Source: Apoda limacodes | Lineage: Eukaryota > Arthropoda > Insecta > Lepidoptera > Limacodidae | Direction of reading: 5' to 3' | Assembly: GCA_946406115.1 (NCBI GenBank) | Contig: OX291558.1 | Coordinates: forward strand, 22,188,205 to 22,252,204 | DNA length: 64,000 nucleotides | In this document: piece by piece, positions 32,795 through 42,927 of the stretch | Numbering within the stretch: the stretch's first letter is position 1 | Layout: every line of letters starts with the position of its first letter | Position numbers and translations under genes: made by a program | Notes under the pieces: generated by a model | Databases searched by the model: none | The model's input: only the letters and a program-made list of their open reading frames with translations | Told to the model about the DNA's origin: nothing

Positions 32795-35553
32795 ATGCCG
32801 AGCTGTGCGGCGGGGCCTGGACCGTGCTACGTCGCGACCGACGTGCGCGCGCAGGCGGCGGTGTACTACTGGCAGCACGCGCGCCTCTGCTCCTTGAGCG
32901 CCTGCCGCGCTACGAGACAAAGGACGGTGAAGACCTGTGGGCGAAATTCTCCTATCATGGACAAACTGTATACGTCTGCGTATTCTACATACCACCAAAC
33001 TCGAGTGATAACGTCTATATGGACTGGTTCAATAGAGTGGAATACGTATGTTCTGTACAACCCACCTCAAAAACATTAGTGTTCGGAGACCTAAACCTAT
33101 TTAGTGCCAGTAACAATGTCAACAATTATTATAAATGTTTTAGTTCCCTGTGTGACCTGATGCAGTATAATTGTGTAAGTAACATGAATGAGAGAATGTT
33201 AGATGTGGTGCTGACGAGTGCGGAGCTGGGTGACGCGGTTAGAGTGAGGCCCGCCAAGCCGGACGAGTGCCTGGTCAAAGTGGACGGTCACCATCCACCG
33301 CTGGTCGTGAGCATTGGGTACAGCTTCTCTAAATCGGTGATAAGAATTGACCCTTCCAATATCCCCTCTGAGTGTGACTGGAATTTTTGTAAAGGAGATT
33401 ATAATACATTATATAACAAAATTAAACAATTTGATTGGAAACTAATATATAATTTTAAGAACGTTGATAATGCAATTAATTATTTTTATCAAGAAATTTA
33501 TAATATATTTGACTATTGTGTACCCAAAAAAATAAGAAATCGGTCGGGGAGTAGTCGTATTTATCCGGTTTATTACAACTCCAGTATCATTCGCGATATT
33601 CAACACAAAGCTTATGTCCACCGTATGTGGAAAAGTACTGGCGATAACAAATATCACGAACAATTTAAACTATTGCGTAACAAAATTAAGGCCGACGTTA
33701 AAATTGCCCATTTAACGTACACGAGAATGATTTCGAGAAATTTAAGTGCAAATCCCAAAGAATTTTGGCAATACGTAAACAGTCTCCGAAGGACAGGGGG
33801 ATTAGAGACTAAGGTGACGCGTGGGGACGTGGAGTGCACGGGGCGCGAGGCGGCGGCCGCCTTCGCTGGGCACTTTAGCTCCGTGTTCCTGCCGCGGCCG
33901 CCTGCGCTGGACCCCGCAGCCGCCACGCGCGCGCCGCCCGCTGATTGCCGCCGCGTGCACTTGCACGCATTCCACCCAGATGACGTACGCGCAGCCGTCA
34001 AAAGGTTGAAACCAGGTACGTCACCCGGACCAGATAATATCCCAGCATACATCATCAAGGGTTGTTTGGAGGAATTGATTGCGCCAATTACTTATATTTT
34101 TAATCTTATTCTGGAGACCGGCTACTACCCAACACTATGGAAAATATCAAGGGTGACACCGATACCTAAATCGGGTTCCAAATCTAAGGTCGAAAATTAC
34201 CGCCCAGTGGCAATATTATGTGCATTAGCTAAAGTATTCGAGACCGCCCTCCATGGTCGACTAATGCCGCAGTGCCTACCTTATATAACGAGCGCGCAGC
34301 ACGCCTTCTTGCCGCGACGTTCTGTAGATACAAATTTAGTCACGTTCGTAGATAAGGTTTCTCTAGAGATGGATAGGGGAAGTCAGGTAGACGTTATCTA
34401 TCTCGATTTCCAAAAAGCGTTTGACAGAGTAGATAATGACACGCTTCTTCTTAAGTTGGGGGCGATAGGCTTTACTCCCAGACTCTTAAAATTATTTGCC
34501 AACTACCTATCTAACCGAAAGCAATTTGTAAAATATGGGACGCACGTATCCGACCATTACCTTACGCCGTCTGGTATAAGTCAAGGTTCGAACCTAGGAC
34601 CTTTTCTGTTCGTGCTCCTGATTAATGACCTACCAAAAGTTGTTCATGAGTCAACCGTGCTAATCTTCGCTGATGACGTCAAACTTCTGAAAGCATGTAG
34701 AACACAAATAGACCACGAACTACTTCAACGTGATATGGATGCAGTGTACGAGTGGAGTGTGGCTAATCGACTTCACTTCAATCCTAGTAAATGCGAGACG
34801 ATGACGTTCACGCGTGGGCACAGCCCGCGACAGCACCAGTATGTGGTGGGCGGCGCGCCTGTGTTGCGCGTGCAGCGTGTGCGTGACCTAGGCGTGTGGT
34901 TCGATCCGGCGCTGACGCTACGAGACCACGCGCAGCACGTCGCGAACTCCGCACACCATCGGCTGGGTTTCGTTATGAGGAATGCCGCCTCGCTCTCAAC
35001 AGTTGCAACTCGAGCACTCTATGGAGCCCTTGTGCGTAGCGTACTAGAGACGAGTGCAGTAGTATGGAGCCCGCATGAGGACAAATATATTCTAATGCTG
35101 GAAAAAATACAAAAGAGGTTTTTACGACACCTGTACAAAAAGGTCTATAATTATTACCCCTACCTGTATCCTACTCTTTTTATACAGGGTCATTTAGGTT
35201 ACGACTCCTTAGAGCTTAGGAGGTCTCTAACACTGACGAAATTTGCTCTTGGTATCATGAGAAACAAAATAGACTGTCCGGCACTCGTCGAAGCGTTTCT
35301 AAGACTTGTTGTGCCCAATGCTCATACAACAGGTAGACTACGCGAGAGAACCCACTGCGTGGTAGGTCCTGCATTGGGGCGTACGGTGCAACGCAGGCAG
35401 AGCCCGGCGGAGCGCGCGCGCGCCCTTCTCAGCTCGGTTCTCGCCACAGCACCACAGTGTGATCTATTTGCGAGTGGAATAGCAAGCCTGATGAGTGAGT
35501 GCAAGAGAATATACGAGATGGATGCTAGAGAAACTAGCGTAAATATAAACTAA
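32795..35553 (+). CDS. Element B ORF2, main part (endonuclease and reverse transcriptase)
   Basis: Open over about 920 codons, with the reading frame matching the 5' piece at 26846-26988 once element C and one duplication copy are removed. Residues counted from 32788: GGGVLLAAR at 23-31, VFGDLNLFS (endonuclease catalytic box) at about 98-106, DGHHPPLVV (SDH-type box) near 170. Then RT fingers SPGPDNIPAYII, VTPIPKSGSKSKVENYRPVA, palm IYLDFQKAFDRVD near 536, SGISQGSNLGPFLFVLLIND, catalytic LIFADDVKLL at about 624-633, and a long C-terminal domain. No stop or frameshift was seen, so this element was probably competent when C landed. It ends at TAA and is followed by a 3' UTR and AAAT repeats. 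Confidence 0.88.
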
Positions 35554-35726
35554 GATTATGATTGAAATAAATACATGTATTATTATTGGATTTTTTAAAT
35601 TAATTTGATGAATTGTTTAATTATGAAAATAATAATGTTGTATTTATTTTTAAGCGATGATTTACTAATTTTAATTTAACATTTGTAACGCTTTGGTATA
35701 ATTGTATGCTGTCATGTTATAAATTG

Positions 35727-35727
35727 G

Positions 35728-35755
<28 letters not shown>
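35727..35755 (+). repeat. (AAAT)n tail of element B
   Basis: GGAAATAAATAAATAAATAA and continuing. It is directly followed by resumed family A sequence at about 35756. Confidence 0.85.
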
Positions 35756-35758
<3 letters not shown>

Positions 35759-35970
35759 CTCATTGTGGAATGAGCTTTCTGCTAAGGTTTTCTCTAAGGA
35801 CTGCAGTATGGGGTTCTTCAAAAATGATTTATTTGATTTTGAAAGGGTTGGCAACGCGCAATGGATGACCCAGGTGTTGCAAGGGTCCATAGGCTAGAGT
35901 GACCGCTTAATATCAAGACCGTATGTTAATACGGACCGTAAGCTTGTGTGCCACCGTGAGTGGAATAAAA
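35756..35970 (+). pseudogene. Non-LTR family A fragment, right part
   Basis: CATTGTGGAATGAGCTTTCT is the LWNEL block that follows, in the 6.3-kb copy, the part left behind at 25948. GGGTTCTTCAAAAATGATTT and the 3' end (GACCGCTTAATATC, ACGGACCGTA) follow. Together with 25737-25948 it forms one 5'-truncated element split by element B. Confidence 0.75.
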
Positions 35971-36127
35971 AGAAACTTTTGTGTCAGTAACAAGTTATAA
36001 ATATCGAACAATTCCTTAATAAAATAAGAATATTTAAATAGGAGAGTTTAAGACATAGGTACTTACATGTTTGAGACATAACGGATTTAGGAGCAAACAC
36101 TGACAAACTAGCACCTTTATTAGATTA

Positions 36128-36395
36128 GATATTAAAAATAAATAAATAAATATTTTTGGATATTTCACACAGCGCCGTCTGGCCCCAAAGTAAGCAAAGC
36201 TTGTGTTATAGGTACCAAGACAATGGATACAAATACATAAATGTTACTTTTTTTTTGTAAATATATACATATCATCCATCAATACACCCAGACTCAAGAC
36301 AAACACAGATGTTAATATTATGACATAAATGCTTGTCCAGTGCGGGAATCGAACCCACACCCTCAGCTGCCCACACCACCAACTAGGCTGTGAGA
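36128..36395 (-). mobile_element. tRNA-derived SINE
   Basis: Reverse-oriented copy of the 7195-7455 family. The plus strand shows CACACAGCGCCGTCTGGCCC, TGTATTGATGGATGAT-type body, GTCCAGTGCGGGAATCGAAC (complement of the B box) and CCACCAACTAGGCTG (complement of the head). Confidence 0.85.
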
Positions 36396-36599
36396 GAGTT
36401 TATAATACAATGCGTTCTAAATTTATCTTATGACTAGTGTAATTATTTCTGTGATGTGCATTATTTGAATTGATGGCCGATGCCGTCAGATATTATATAC
36501 ATACTCGTAACTGCTTTGGGCCTCGTTATAGAAAAAACGTAGGACATCAGTTTATTTAGATACTTTGAGGGCTGACAAAAGGAAAAGGCCATAGCTTTT

Positions 36600-36735
36600 A
36601 AAAAAAGAACATCGTTTTTAGGGTTCCGTAGCCAAATGGTACAAAGCGGGTCCGTCTGTCACCAGGCTGTATCTCATGAACCGTGATAGTTAGACAGTTG
36701 AAATTTTCGCAGAAGATGTATTTTTGTTGCCGCTC
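36600..36735 (+). repeat. Dispersed repeat fragment (CCGTAGCCAAATGG family)
   Basis: AGGGTTCCGTAGCCAAATGG, CGTCTGTCACCAGGCTGTAT, CTCATGAACCGTGATAGTTA and ACAGTTGAAATTTTCGCAGA are recognisable from the lepidopteran repeat of which 37698-38206 is a larger copy. Confidence 0.65.
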
Positions 36736-36795
36736 AAACAACAAATAAGAAATCTCTTTAATATATTTTTGTTGGAGTTGCTATATATTTAATAA

Positions 36796-37020
36796 TAATA
36801 AATAAATATTTTTGGACATACACATTCGTCTGGTCCCAAACTAAGCAAAGCTTGAGCAATGGATACCAGACAACGGATAAAAATACATATATATATATAT
36901 ATACTTTTTTTGTAAATACATGCATAGTCATACATAGAAAATAACCAGTCTCAAGGCAAACACAAATAATAGAACTTTGTCTTGTACGATAATCGAACCC
37001 ACACCCCTCGATTCAGCAGT
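36796..37020 (-). mobile_element. tRNA-derived SINE, degenerate
   Basis: The plus strand reads ATTCGTCTGGTCCCAAACTA, GCAATGGATACCAGACAACG, CTCAAGGCAAACACAAATAA and ATAATCGAACCCACACC, the complement of SINE body and B box. More diverged than its neighbour at 36.1 kb. An (AT)n run occurs at 36888-36903. Confidence 0.75.
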
Positions 37021-37129
37021 CGGATCATTACCCATTAGTATATATCATTAAGAAATGTACTTATGTTATATATATTTCAAAAATGAGCTAGTAGTATTCA
37101 AATTAATGCGTCGATCGCCGAGTTGCCGC

Positions 37130-37270
37130 TGCGCAGAGTGCGTGACGTCATCTTACTCATCGGCCGCCAGTTAGCCGTTGGCAGTAACAAAGCGCGCAGT
37201 GTTTATGTTTGATTCAAGGACTTAAAAAAGAATTAAGTGACCAATTTGTGCACGGTTCAACTTTGTAACC
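37130..37270 (+). promoter_or_regulatory. Promoter-like GC-richer segment with a CRE-type palindrome
   Basis: TGACGTCA at 37143-37150 lies in TGCGTGACGTCATCTTACTC, about 120 bp before the THAP-like ATG, in a locally GC-richer stretch. A closely similar TGCGTGTGACGTCATCGTAC occurs on the minus strand at 39.2 kb. A promoter role is inference from position and composition. Confidence 0.4.
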
Positions 37271-37402
37271 ATGAATAAATATTGTTTAGTACCAAAATGT
37301 ACAAACACAACAATTAAAATACCAAGAAAACTATTTTTTTTGCGTGCCAAACGCTACGCTACGCTATGTTTGCAGCCTCCCTTTTGGGAAGTACAGTCAT
37401 GA
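37271..37402 (+). pseudogene. THAP-type zinc finger start, truncated
   Basis: The ATG opens MNKYCLVPKCTNTTIKIPRK, then LFF. Cys5 and Cys10 with a following P-x-K-LFF segment match the first part of a THAP (C2CH) DNA-binding domain. After about residue 24 similarity stops and a 43-codon frame ends at 37402. The sequence beyond 37348 belongs to the opposite-strand SWIM-like exon, so the THAP part is cut by a rearrangement. THAP domains occur in host proteins and in P-element-like or other transposon proteins. Confidence 0.6.
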
Positions 37403-37576
37403 CAATCCACGCTCAAAACTATCTCCTTTTTTTCATCACATCTAAATATGCAACAATACTCTTTACTTTTTATCCTATGTTTAGGCGTTATTTTTGCTTT
37501 AACTGTACTGACATGCCCTAACCTTTGGATTTGGACAAATCTCACAGCATCATCTTCATAGGTTTCATGTGCCGAT
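37354..37576 (-). pseudogene. SWIM-type zinc-finger exon fragment
   Basis: A TTTATTACAG acceptor at 37577 opens an exon reading SAHETYEDDAVRFVQIQRLG, then VSTVKAKITPKHR, then DCHDCTSQKGGCKH. The C-x2-C...C-x-H arrangement with GGCKH is the SWIM-like zinc site seen in lepidopteran proteins that pair it with a YqaJ-like nuclease (from memory). It stops at TAG right after the site, in a GCGTAGCGTAGCG repeat, where the THAP fragment on the other strand begins. No downstream exon was found. Confidence 0.6.
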
Positions 37577-37697
37577 CTGTAATAAATAAACTAAATCGGA
37601 ATAAATATGTAAACCTCAAAATACCTAGGTAGCCTAACAATATAAACTCATTATTCACATTACAGTTTGGTTTTATAGTCACTGATTAATAAAAACC

Positions 37698-38206
37698 GGC
37701 CAAGTGCGAGTCAGACTCGCGCATAAGGTTTTGTACCATTATCTATAAAAACGAAAAAAAAATACGTATGTTGTATGGGCTATATTAAATAATTTTAATT
37801 TAATTATTTATTAACTTCTCTTGAGAGAAGTTATTATAGGTAATAGGTCCAAAAATCGCAATCGCTAAATTTGTGTTTTCTTTATGTTTTGAAACCTGGA
37901 GAATCGTTTGCAATCATGTTCAGAGTGATGTGTGTGTGCGTGTGTGTATGTATGGTAGCTTTTTTTGCCCTTAATATCTCTAGAACTAATGGACCAAATC
38001 GCTCACGGACCATATTAATCGATATACCACGTCATGTCTTAGATCTGAAAATATTTTGGTAAAAATCTGTCCAGCGGTTGTTTTTTATCGCTAAAAAACT
38101 GTTTTTTTTTTGTTACGCGATAACTTCGCGGATTGAGAACAGATTTCAACAATTTATACATTTACCCTTTTGGTCCCGTTTTTACCCTTTGGATACGGAA
38201 CCCTAA
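37698..38206 (+). repeat. Dispersed repeat, near complete (GGCCAAGTGCGAGTC family)
   Basis: It begins AAAAACCGGCCAAGTGCGAG, then TCAGACTCGCGCA, and ends GGATACGGAACCCTAAAAA. Between these are GCAATCATGTTCAGAGTGAT and a (TG)n-like run. Short scraps of the family occur at 205, 22.3, 36.6 and 59.4 kb. It encodes no protein. Its transposition class is unknown to me. Confidence 0.7.
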
Positions 38207-38619
38207 AAATGAGCGAGACGGCAAAAAACAGCCATGACAACCACACTCAACAAATATATTGATAATTCCGTCAGCAAGTTTAGTGTATTGAACCATACTA
38301 AATAAATTGCAAGTGGGTACCTACCTAGTTGCTTTAGTTCAAAAGCCATCCGCGGATGCCACTTTATCACAATCGCGAATGATTTACATATAAATGAACA
38401 AAGATAACATTCGCTATTCAAGATATAATAAATACTTTATTCATAACTTCCAAATACGTCCCTGTATTGTTACTTTACATTTATTTTGATACCTACCACA
38501 TACAGTTGAGGCACAAATCCAAATTTTCGTTTCGTGGGGGGACAAACATTGAATCAACCATGGACTCTGTAAAAAGTTGCTCGTTATGCTCCCGTTTAGT
38601 TTATATAACGTTAGTTTTC

Positions 38620-38641
38620 GGGGGAGGGGGAGGGGGGGGGG
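38620..38641 (+). other. G-rich run (possible G-quadruplex)
   Basis: Runs of five, five and nine or more G separated by single A in an otherwise AT-rich region, so a four-tract quadruplex is possible. Confidence 0.5.
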
Positions 38642-38912
38642 ATAAAACCCAACTTTGTGGAATCCCTTTGATAGGGATAGCACTTTGTGGAATAGGTACC
38701 TATTAGGTATAATTCTTATTGACAAGATTTAGTTACAAGACTACTGGTGTCCACTCGATCTTAGATAAAGAATCAAACCCCTCGTACCCTCTCGATAGAG
38801 AGTAAATTACTTGTTGGTGGCTACAGATAATACATACCTAGTATACTTATCTAGTTATCGGACTTGTACTAAAGTTACAATAAGTAGGCAGATAAATAAG
38901 GTGCAACCTTAC

Positions 38913-39051
38913 TTCTGTAGTTTCCGGCCACGGATCTCAGCACTGGTAAACTTTGATTGATTAGGTATTCAAATAACATAAAAGAATCCACTTTCGGAAG
39001 GTTATTTGATTGAGCTTGTACAAAACCAGTTTCAATTTTATTAATACTCAT
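38913..39051 (-). pseudogene. Possible first exon of the SWIM-type gene
   Basis: ATG at 39051-39049 opens MSINKIETGFVQAQSNNLPK, then VDSFMLFEYLINQ, to a GTAAGG donor at 38912. The LPKVDSFM... segment resembles the region upstream of the SWIM site in related lepidopteran proteins. The donor leaves phase 1, but the SWIM exon at 37576 needs two bases. Either an exon is missing between them or the gene is broken. Moderate to low confidence. Confidence 0.4.
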
Positions 39052-39119
39052 AATGTGTAGGTATTGGTTTTATAGTAATTATCACAAATTTACACTCTTG
39101 ATATGTATCGACACTTTAT

Positions 39120-39240
39120 TTAGGTAAATATCGCGTCTCAGTGCCGTCGAGCCGTAAGCGACTTTTAAATGAGTGCACGAGCGCGCTGTATGTTCAAGTA
39201 CGATGACGTCACACGCAATCGCGGCGCATTGGCTTTAAAC
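39120..39240 (-). promoter_or_regulatory. Promoter-like segment with a CRE-type palindrome (minus strand)
   Basis: TGACGTCA at 39204-39211 in a GC-richer block, about 150 bp upstream of the ATG at 39051. The core TGCGTG(TG)ACGTCATC is shared with the plus-strand block at 37.14 kb. Inference only. Confidence 0.35.
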
Positions 39241-39259
39241 GGCATGGAAGAGTTATTTT

Positions 39260-40195
39260 ATTATTTAATATCTCTGTAAGTAATGGTTCGATTCTAATAA
39301 TTCAAAAAGATATACCATTCTTATGTTATAGAGAACAACTTAGGTATACTATTTAATTTGTTTAAACTGTACTGATCCTCATTGGGCAAAGTTGTTTTTT
39401 GTGAAGAGTGCCAAATTTAAATCCCGAGCTGGCAAAGTAGTCTACAATTGAATCACTCATATATACTACTGAGCACAGCAAGGGGTTTAAAGGCACAAGA
39501 CCTAAATAATTTTCTCTCGTTTCAAACAAAAAACTTTTCACCTCTACCAGTGCAAAAAAAAATATTTGTATATAACAAAACCACGTTTGAATACGATCCT
39601 TATAAATTATTATTATATTATATACAAGCTTATTACCGCGATTTTTGAATAAGAGTAAGCTTTTAACTATTAACGCCGACTTACCTTTTCTAAAAGCTGA
39701 TATTCTAAAAACAGTATAATATGTCAATCTTAATTTTTTTCATCACACATACTCGTAAACATTGACATTTTGTGGAGGTAAAGTGAGTGCTAAGACCTGA
39801 ATTACTCTCATGGGCTTTTCCTTTTTAAACTTTACTTTTCTCAAAGCAAAGCGCGCATTCATAGAACTTATGGGCGGTAATGACGTACTTATTCTATCTG
39901 TTGTATACAAAAGCTGTCTGTTCGGAATATAGACTAATACACACGCTATAAGCAAGGAATTACAATTTTTCCCCGCTATCTGGCAATTTCGTCGTTTTCT
40001 ATTTCCGCCATTTCTATTGTGTTTTGGGGTGTTTATTTATTTATTCACCTTATTTTTTTAATTTTTACTCGCAAATGTGATAAAAAACATTGTGTGTAAC
40101 ATTTTCTTCACTTAAAACACAATTAAGGTAATACTATACATTCAGTTTAAAAATAACTTATGTGAAATAGATTACTTAAGCATATCGGATATGAT
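39260..40195. other. Non-coding stretch
   Basis: Open frames up to 121 codons (39362-39727, minus) lack motifs and have AT-driven composition. No repeat recognised. Confidence 0.4.
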
Positions 40196-40204
40196 TCTAA
40201 ATGA

Positions 40205-40345
40205 GGAGATCCAATGAAGCAGTGGGCAGGTCATATTTGTCGTAGAACAAATGGCTGTGGGACATATGTGTTCTAGCAGCGTGAGTCGCCCACCGGCTAG
40301 GTGCTATTCTACCTATACGGTGAAACAACGAACAAATCACCTAGT
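40205..40345 (+). pseudogene. RTE retrotransposon C-terminal scrap
   Basis: MKQWAGHICRRTNGCG on the plus strand is the QWAGH(V/I)xRRTDG block near the end of RTE reverse transcriptase ORFs. Degenerate sequence follows. Same family as the element in GR intron 3. Confidence 0.6.
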
Positions 40346-40349
40346 GTAA

Positions 40350-41115
40350 GTACTTAACTCTTCTATGAGCTATAAAAATATATCTGGAAATGCGTCACCT
40401 TTTTTTATACAGAATTTATAAAGAATACGTTTGTTATCGAGACAGCTAAAAAAGGTTGAATAAGGGGCTGATAATAAAAATCTTTGGATTTTCTTGGTTA
40501 TCCTAGAATTATAAAAACTGCATAATGAAATATGAGAAGAGAAATATAATCTAGTAAGAGAAATGGCAAGAAATTCTAAAATTTCTTTTTTTTCTTTTTG
40601 TTGTTGTTAAGTTAAGAATACTTATTTACAAACGTAGGTTTTGGAAAAATAAAAACGAAAACTGGTATTGTTTAATCGTAAATAGATACATAACATGAAA
40701 TTATAATTACAGGTACATTTATTTACCAACGTAAAAAAATATAATAAAAATACAATTATACTTTTATTTACATGTTTATCAAATAAGGTTATGGGAGTAA
40801 TAAAAAAGATTGAAGCTAGTCCATTTATTTTTAACATTTTAACCCACAGATTCCACAGGGCGACATAATAAACATTATTTGATGTTTGCTTGAAAAGCTC
40901 TTTCTACGCTCTAGGCGATAGGTTTTTAATATCTTTTGTGAAAGGAAAAAGAAAAAAATGAAATATTTTTCTGCATATTAAAATTGGTAAAATGTAAAGT
41001 CTTATTTACTAACAAACAAAACAGAAATAAGCACAATAAATTGTGCAAAGTTCCTTTTAATCAAGAAGGAAATGAGCTGCCTTCTGAACTTCTCTAAGTT
41101 CAGTTCGTGCATGTG
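40350..41115. other. AT-rich non-coding stretch
   Basis: Nothing recognised. Confidence 0.4.
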
Positions 41116-41117
41116 TT

Positions 41118-41278
41118 CTATACCCGAACAGGATAAACATTATGTGATAAATATTTGTAAATATGTGTGTATATACAAAAAAAATTAAGTATTTTTATCT
41201 GCTGTTTTCCGGTTTCAATAGTAAAAAATTTGCATGTTTTGGTACCTCATGGCGCTGTGTGTAATGTTCATAATGAAT
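41118..41278 (+). mobile_element. SINE body fragment
   Basis: CCCGAACAGGATAAACATTA, TATGTGTGTATATAC, GCTGTTTTCCGGTTTC and GCGCTGTGTGTAATGTTCA follow the body order of the 7.2-kb SINE; the head is lost. Confidence 0.55.
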
Positions 41279-41663
41279 TTAAAACTTCACGTTTGGAACA
41301 CGGCCGAGAAAGCCTCATTTCACCATCCACCTTTGTCTTGCGTGACCATTGGTGACTCTGTCGGTGCAACACTGATTCTGATAGAGGAGTATTAAGACTA
41401 ACGTAGCTTTATATATACCTCATAAGTAATAAATACCCGCTTTATAGTAATAAGCAGTAAAATGAAAGACCTAGCTAAGAATGATATACTGTTTTGCCAA
41501 TTCTAGACAAACTTTAAGAAGAACTGACTGTATTGAATGCGGGGGATGTCTAAAAATACTTTGTTAACTATTTAAAAACAAACCTTTAGAATATCGTATT
41601 TTGTAATATATAAGTATAGTACCAAGTTAAACAAAAAAAATAAGCAAGGACCTGTATTGAATC

Positions 41664-41729
41664 CTCGGAATCAGATGGTCTTTAGTGATTGAATAAGGGG
41701 ATTCAATTACTAAACCATCTGATTCCGAG
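41664..41729. repeat. Near-perfect 30-bp inverted repeat with a third half-copy
   Basis: The left arm CTCGGAATCAGATGGTCTTT (continuing AGTGATTGAAT) is repeated inverted at 41701-41729 with two differences; the loop is about 6 bp. A degenerate direct half-copy (CAGATGGTTTTTACTGACTT) lies at about 41858-41880. Confidence 0.75.
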
Positions 41730-41889
41730 ATGAGTGTGACATGCATTGTCCATTTACTTTACGTTTTAAAGAAAAAAATGTGTAGAATAAAGACTTAAGT
41801 CGCAATGTAGGTGACAACCATCAACGGAAAATGCATGTCACAATCGACTCGTTAGCAGATGGTTTTTACTGACTTGAATAGGGGGGCTG

Positions 41890-42925
41890 AAATGAAATTG
41901 TATTTTCAGCATCAATCTATCAATCAATATTCATTTATTTGCTAAAAACATGGTTTATAAAATACTGCCGCACTTCCGATAAACGCTCTAACTTGGTTTT
42001 TACACTTTTCTAAAAAACGTGTTTAAACATTTTATTTTTATTTTACTAATAATGAATAATAATGAATACAAAATGAAAGTAGTACCAAAACATAGAGGAA
42101 AAAGCCAAGAAAACAAAAAATACAAATGTATATAAATATAAATCATAGCGGGCTACATAATTTTAAAAAGGTACTTATCGCTAGCAGCGTCTTTTACTTT
42201 TAGCCCATTATAACTAGTCATTAACGCATCAACTACCCTACTTGAGGCATTTATGCTAAGAAAATCAATATAATGCACTTTTTTTAGTAAACTTTTACCC
42301 CAACCTTTCGATAATACATATGATAAGTGCATCAACTACTTCACATAACGCGTTTTTTATATAAAAAATTGCTAAATTTAATACTAATAATATTTGTAAT
42401 ATACATTTTGCTTAGTTTTGTAGCAAAATTTGTTATAAATTATCAAATATTCAAGAAAGATTTGATAGGACAAGTACAGTACAGTATTGGATTGGACACA
42501 GTTTAATTAAAAACATTTCCAAAATGAAAACGTAACAAAAAATTACTACAAGGCTAACTGTTATAGTCAATTATACACAATATGTTTAAGATGTACCTAA
42601 CTAATACTTTACTATAAAAAACACTACCTTATTTACTTATCTTTGTGTAACTTAAAACAATTACGTTAAATTGCTACTTACTGCTATCAATTGGACAATT
42701 TAAAATAAAATCACCTTAACATATAAAACAGTTCTTTAAATCACAAAAAAAAGAGGTAGGAAAGGCTAACTTATTTTCTGTTTATCACATCCATATTAAC
42801 ATTATTTTAGGCACTTAGAACAGAATCATCACAGAATATTGAACAATCATAAAAGTATCTTAATACTATAATAGCATAAATATAAATAATTTTATAATCA
42901 GTACGAATTAAATATATGCAATCAA
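41890..42925. other. AT-rich non-coding stretch
   Basis: No gene. At 42170-42360 the sequence carries scattered GCATTAACG/AATGCG-like words that also recur at 44.1-44.4 kb. Confidence 0.4.
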
Positions 42926-42927
42926 TT

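Larger units (their letters stand above)
25965..35755 (+). mobile_element. Element B: non-LTR retrotransposon with ORF1 and ORF2, split by element C
   Basis: It begins near 25965, just after a 16-A run, and ends in an (AAAT)n tail at about 35727-35755. ORF1 is 26024-26827. ORF2 starts before 26850, is broken at 26988 and resumes at 32795 in the restored frame. Without the inserted element it would be about 4 kb. GC content is far above the flanks in the ORF2 part. The RT sequence (SPGPDNIPAYIIK, FADDVKLL) and the AAAT tail suggest a CR1/Jockey-group element; exact clade unknown. Confidence 0.8.

Noticed and set aside
32457..32998. Minus-strand frames of 102 and 132 codons
   Set aside because: One lies in element C's 5' UTR, the other crosses the C/B junction; neither could be a native protein.
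36075..36130. Possible remnant of a second receptor exon 3 (minus strand, KSVMSQTC then a GTAAGT)
   Set aside because: Similarity to GR exon 3 is limited to about 30 bases and the upstream part is replaced by a SINE; too weak to call.
38203..38421. 72-codon minus-strand frame, candidate internal exon between the 38.9-kb and 37.5-kb exons
   Set aside because: The splice phase does not fit either neighbour and no family motif is visible.
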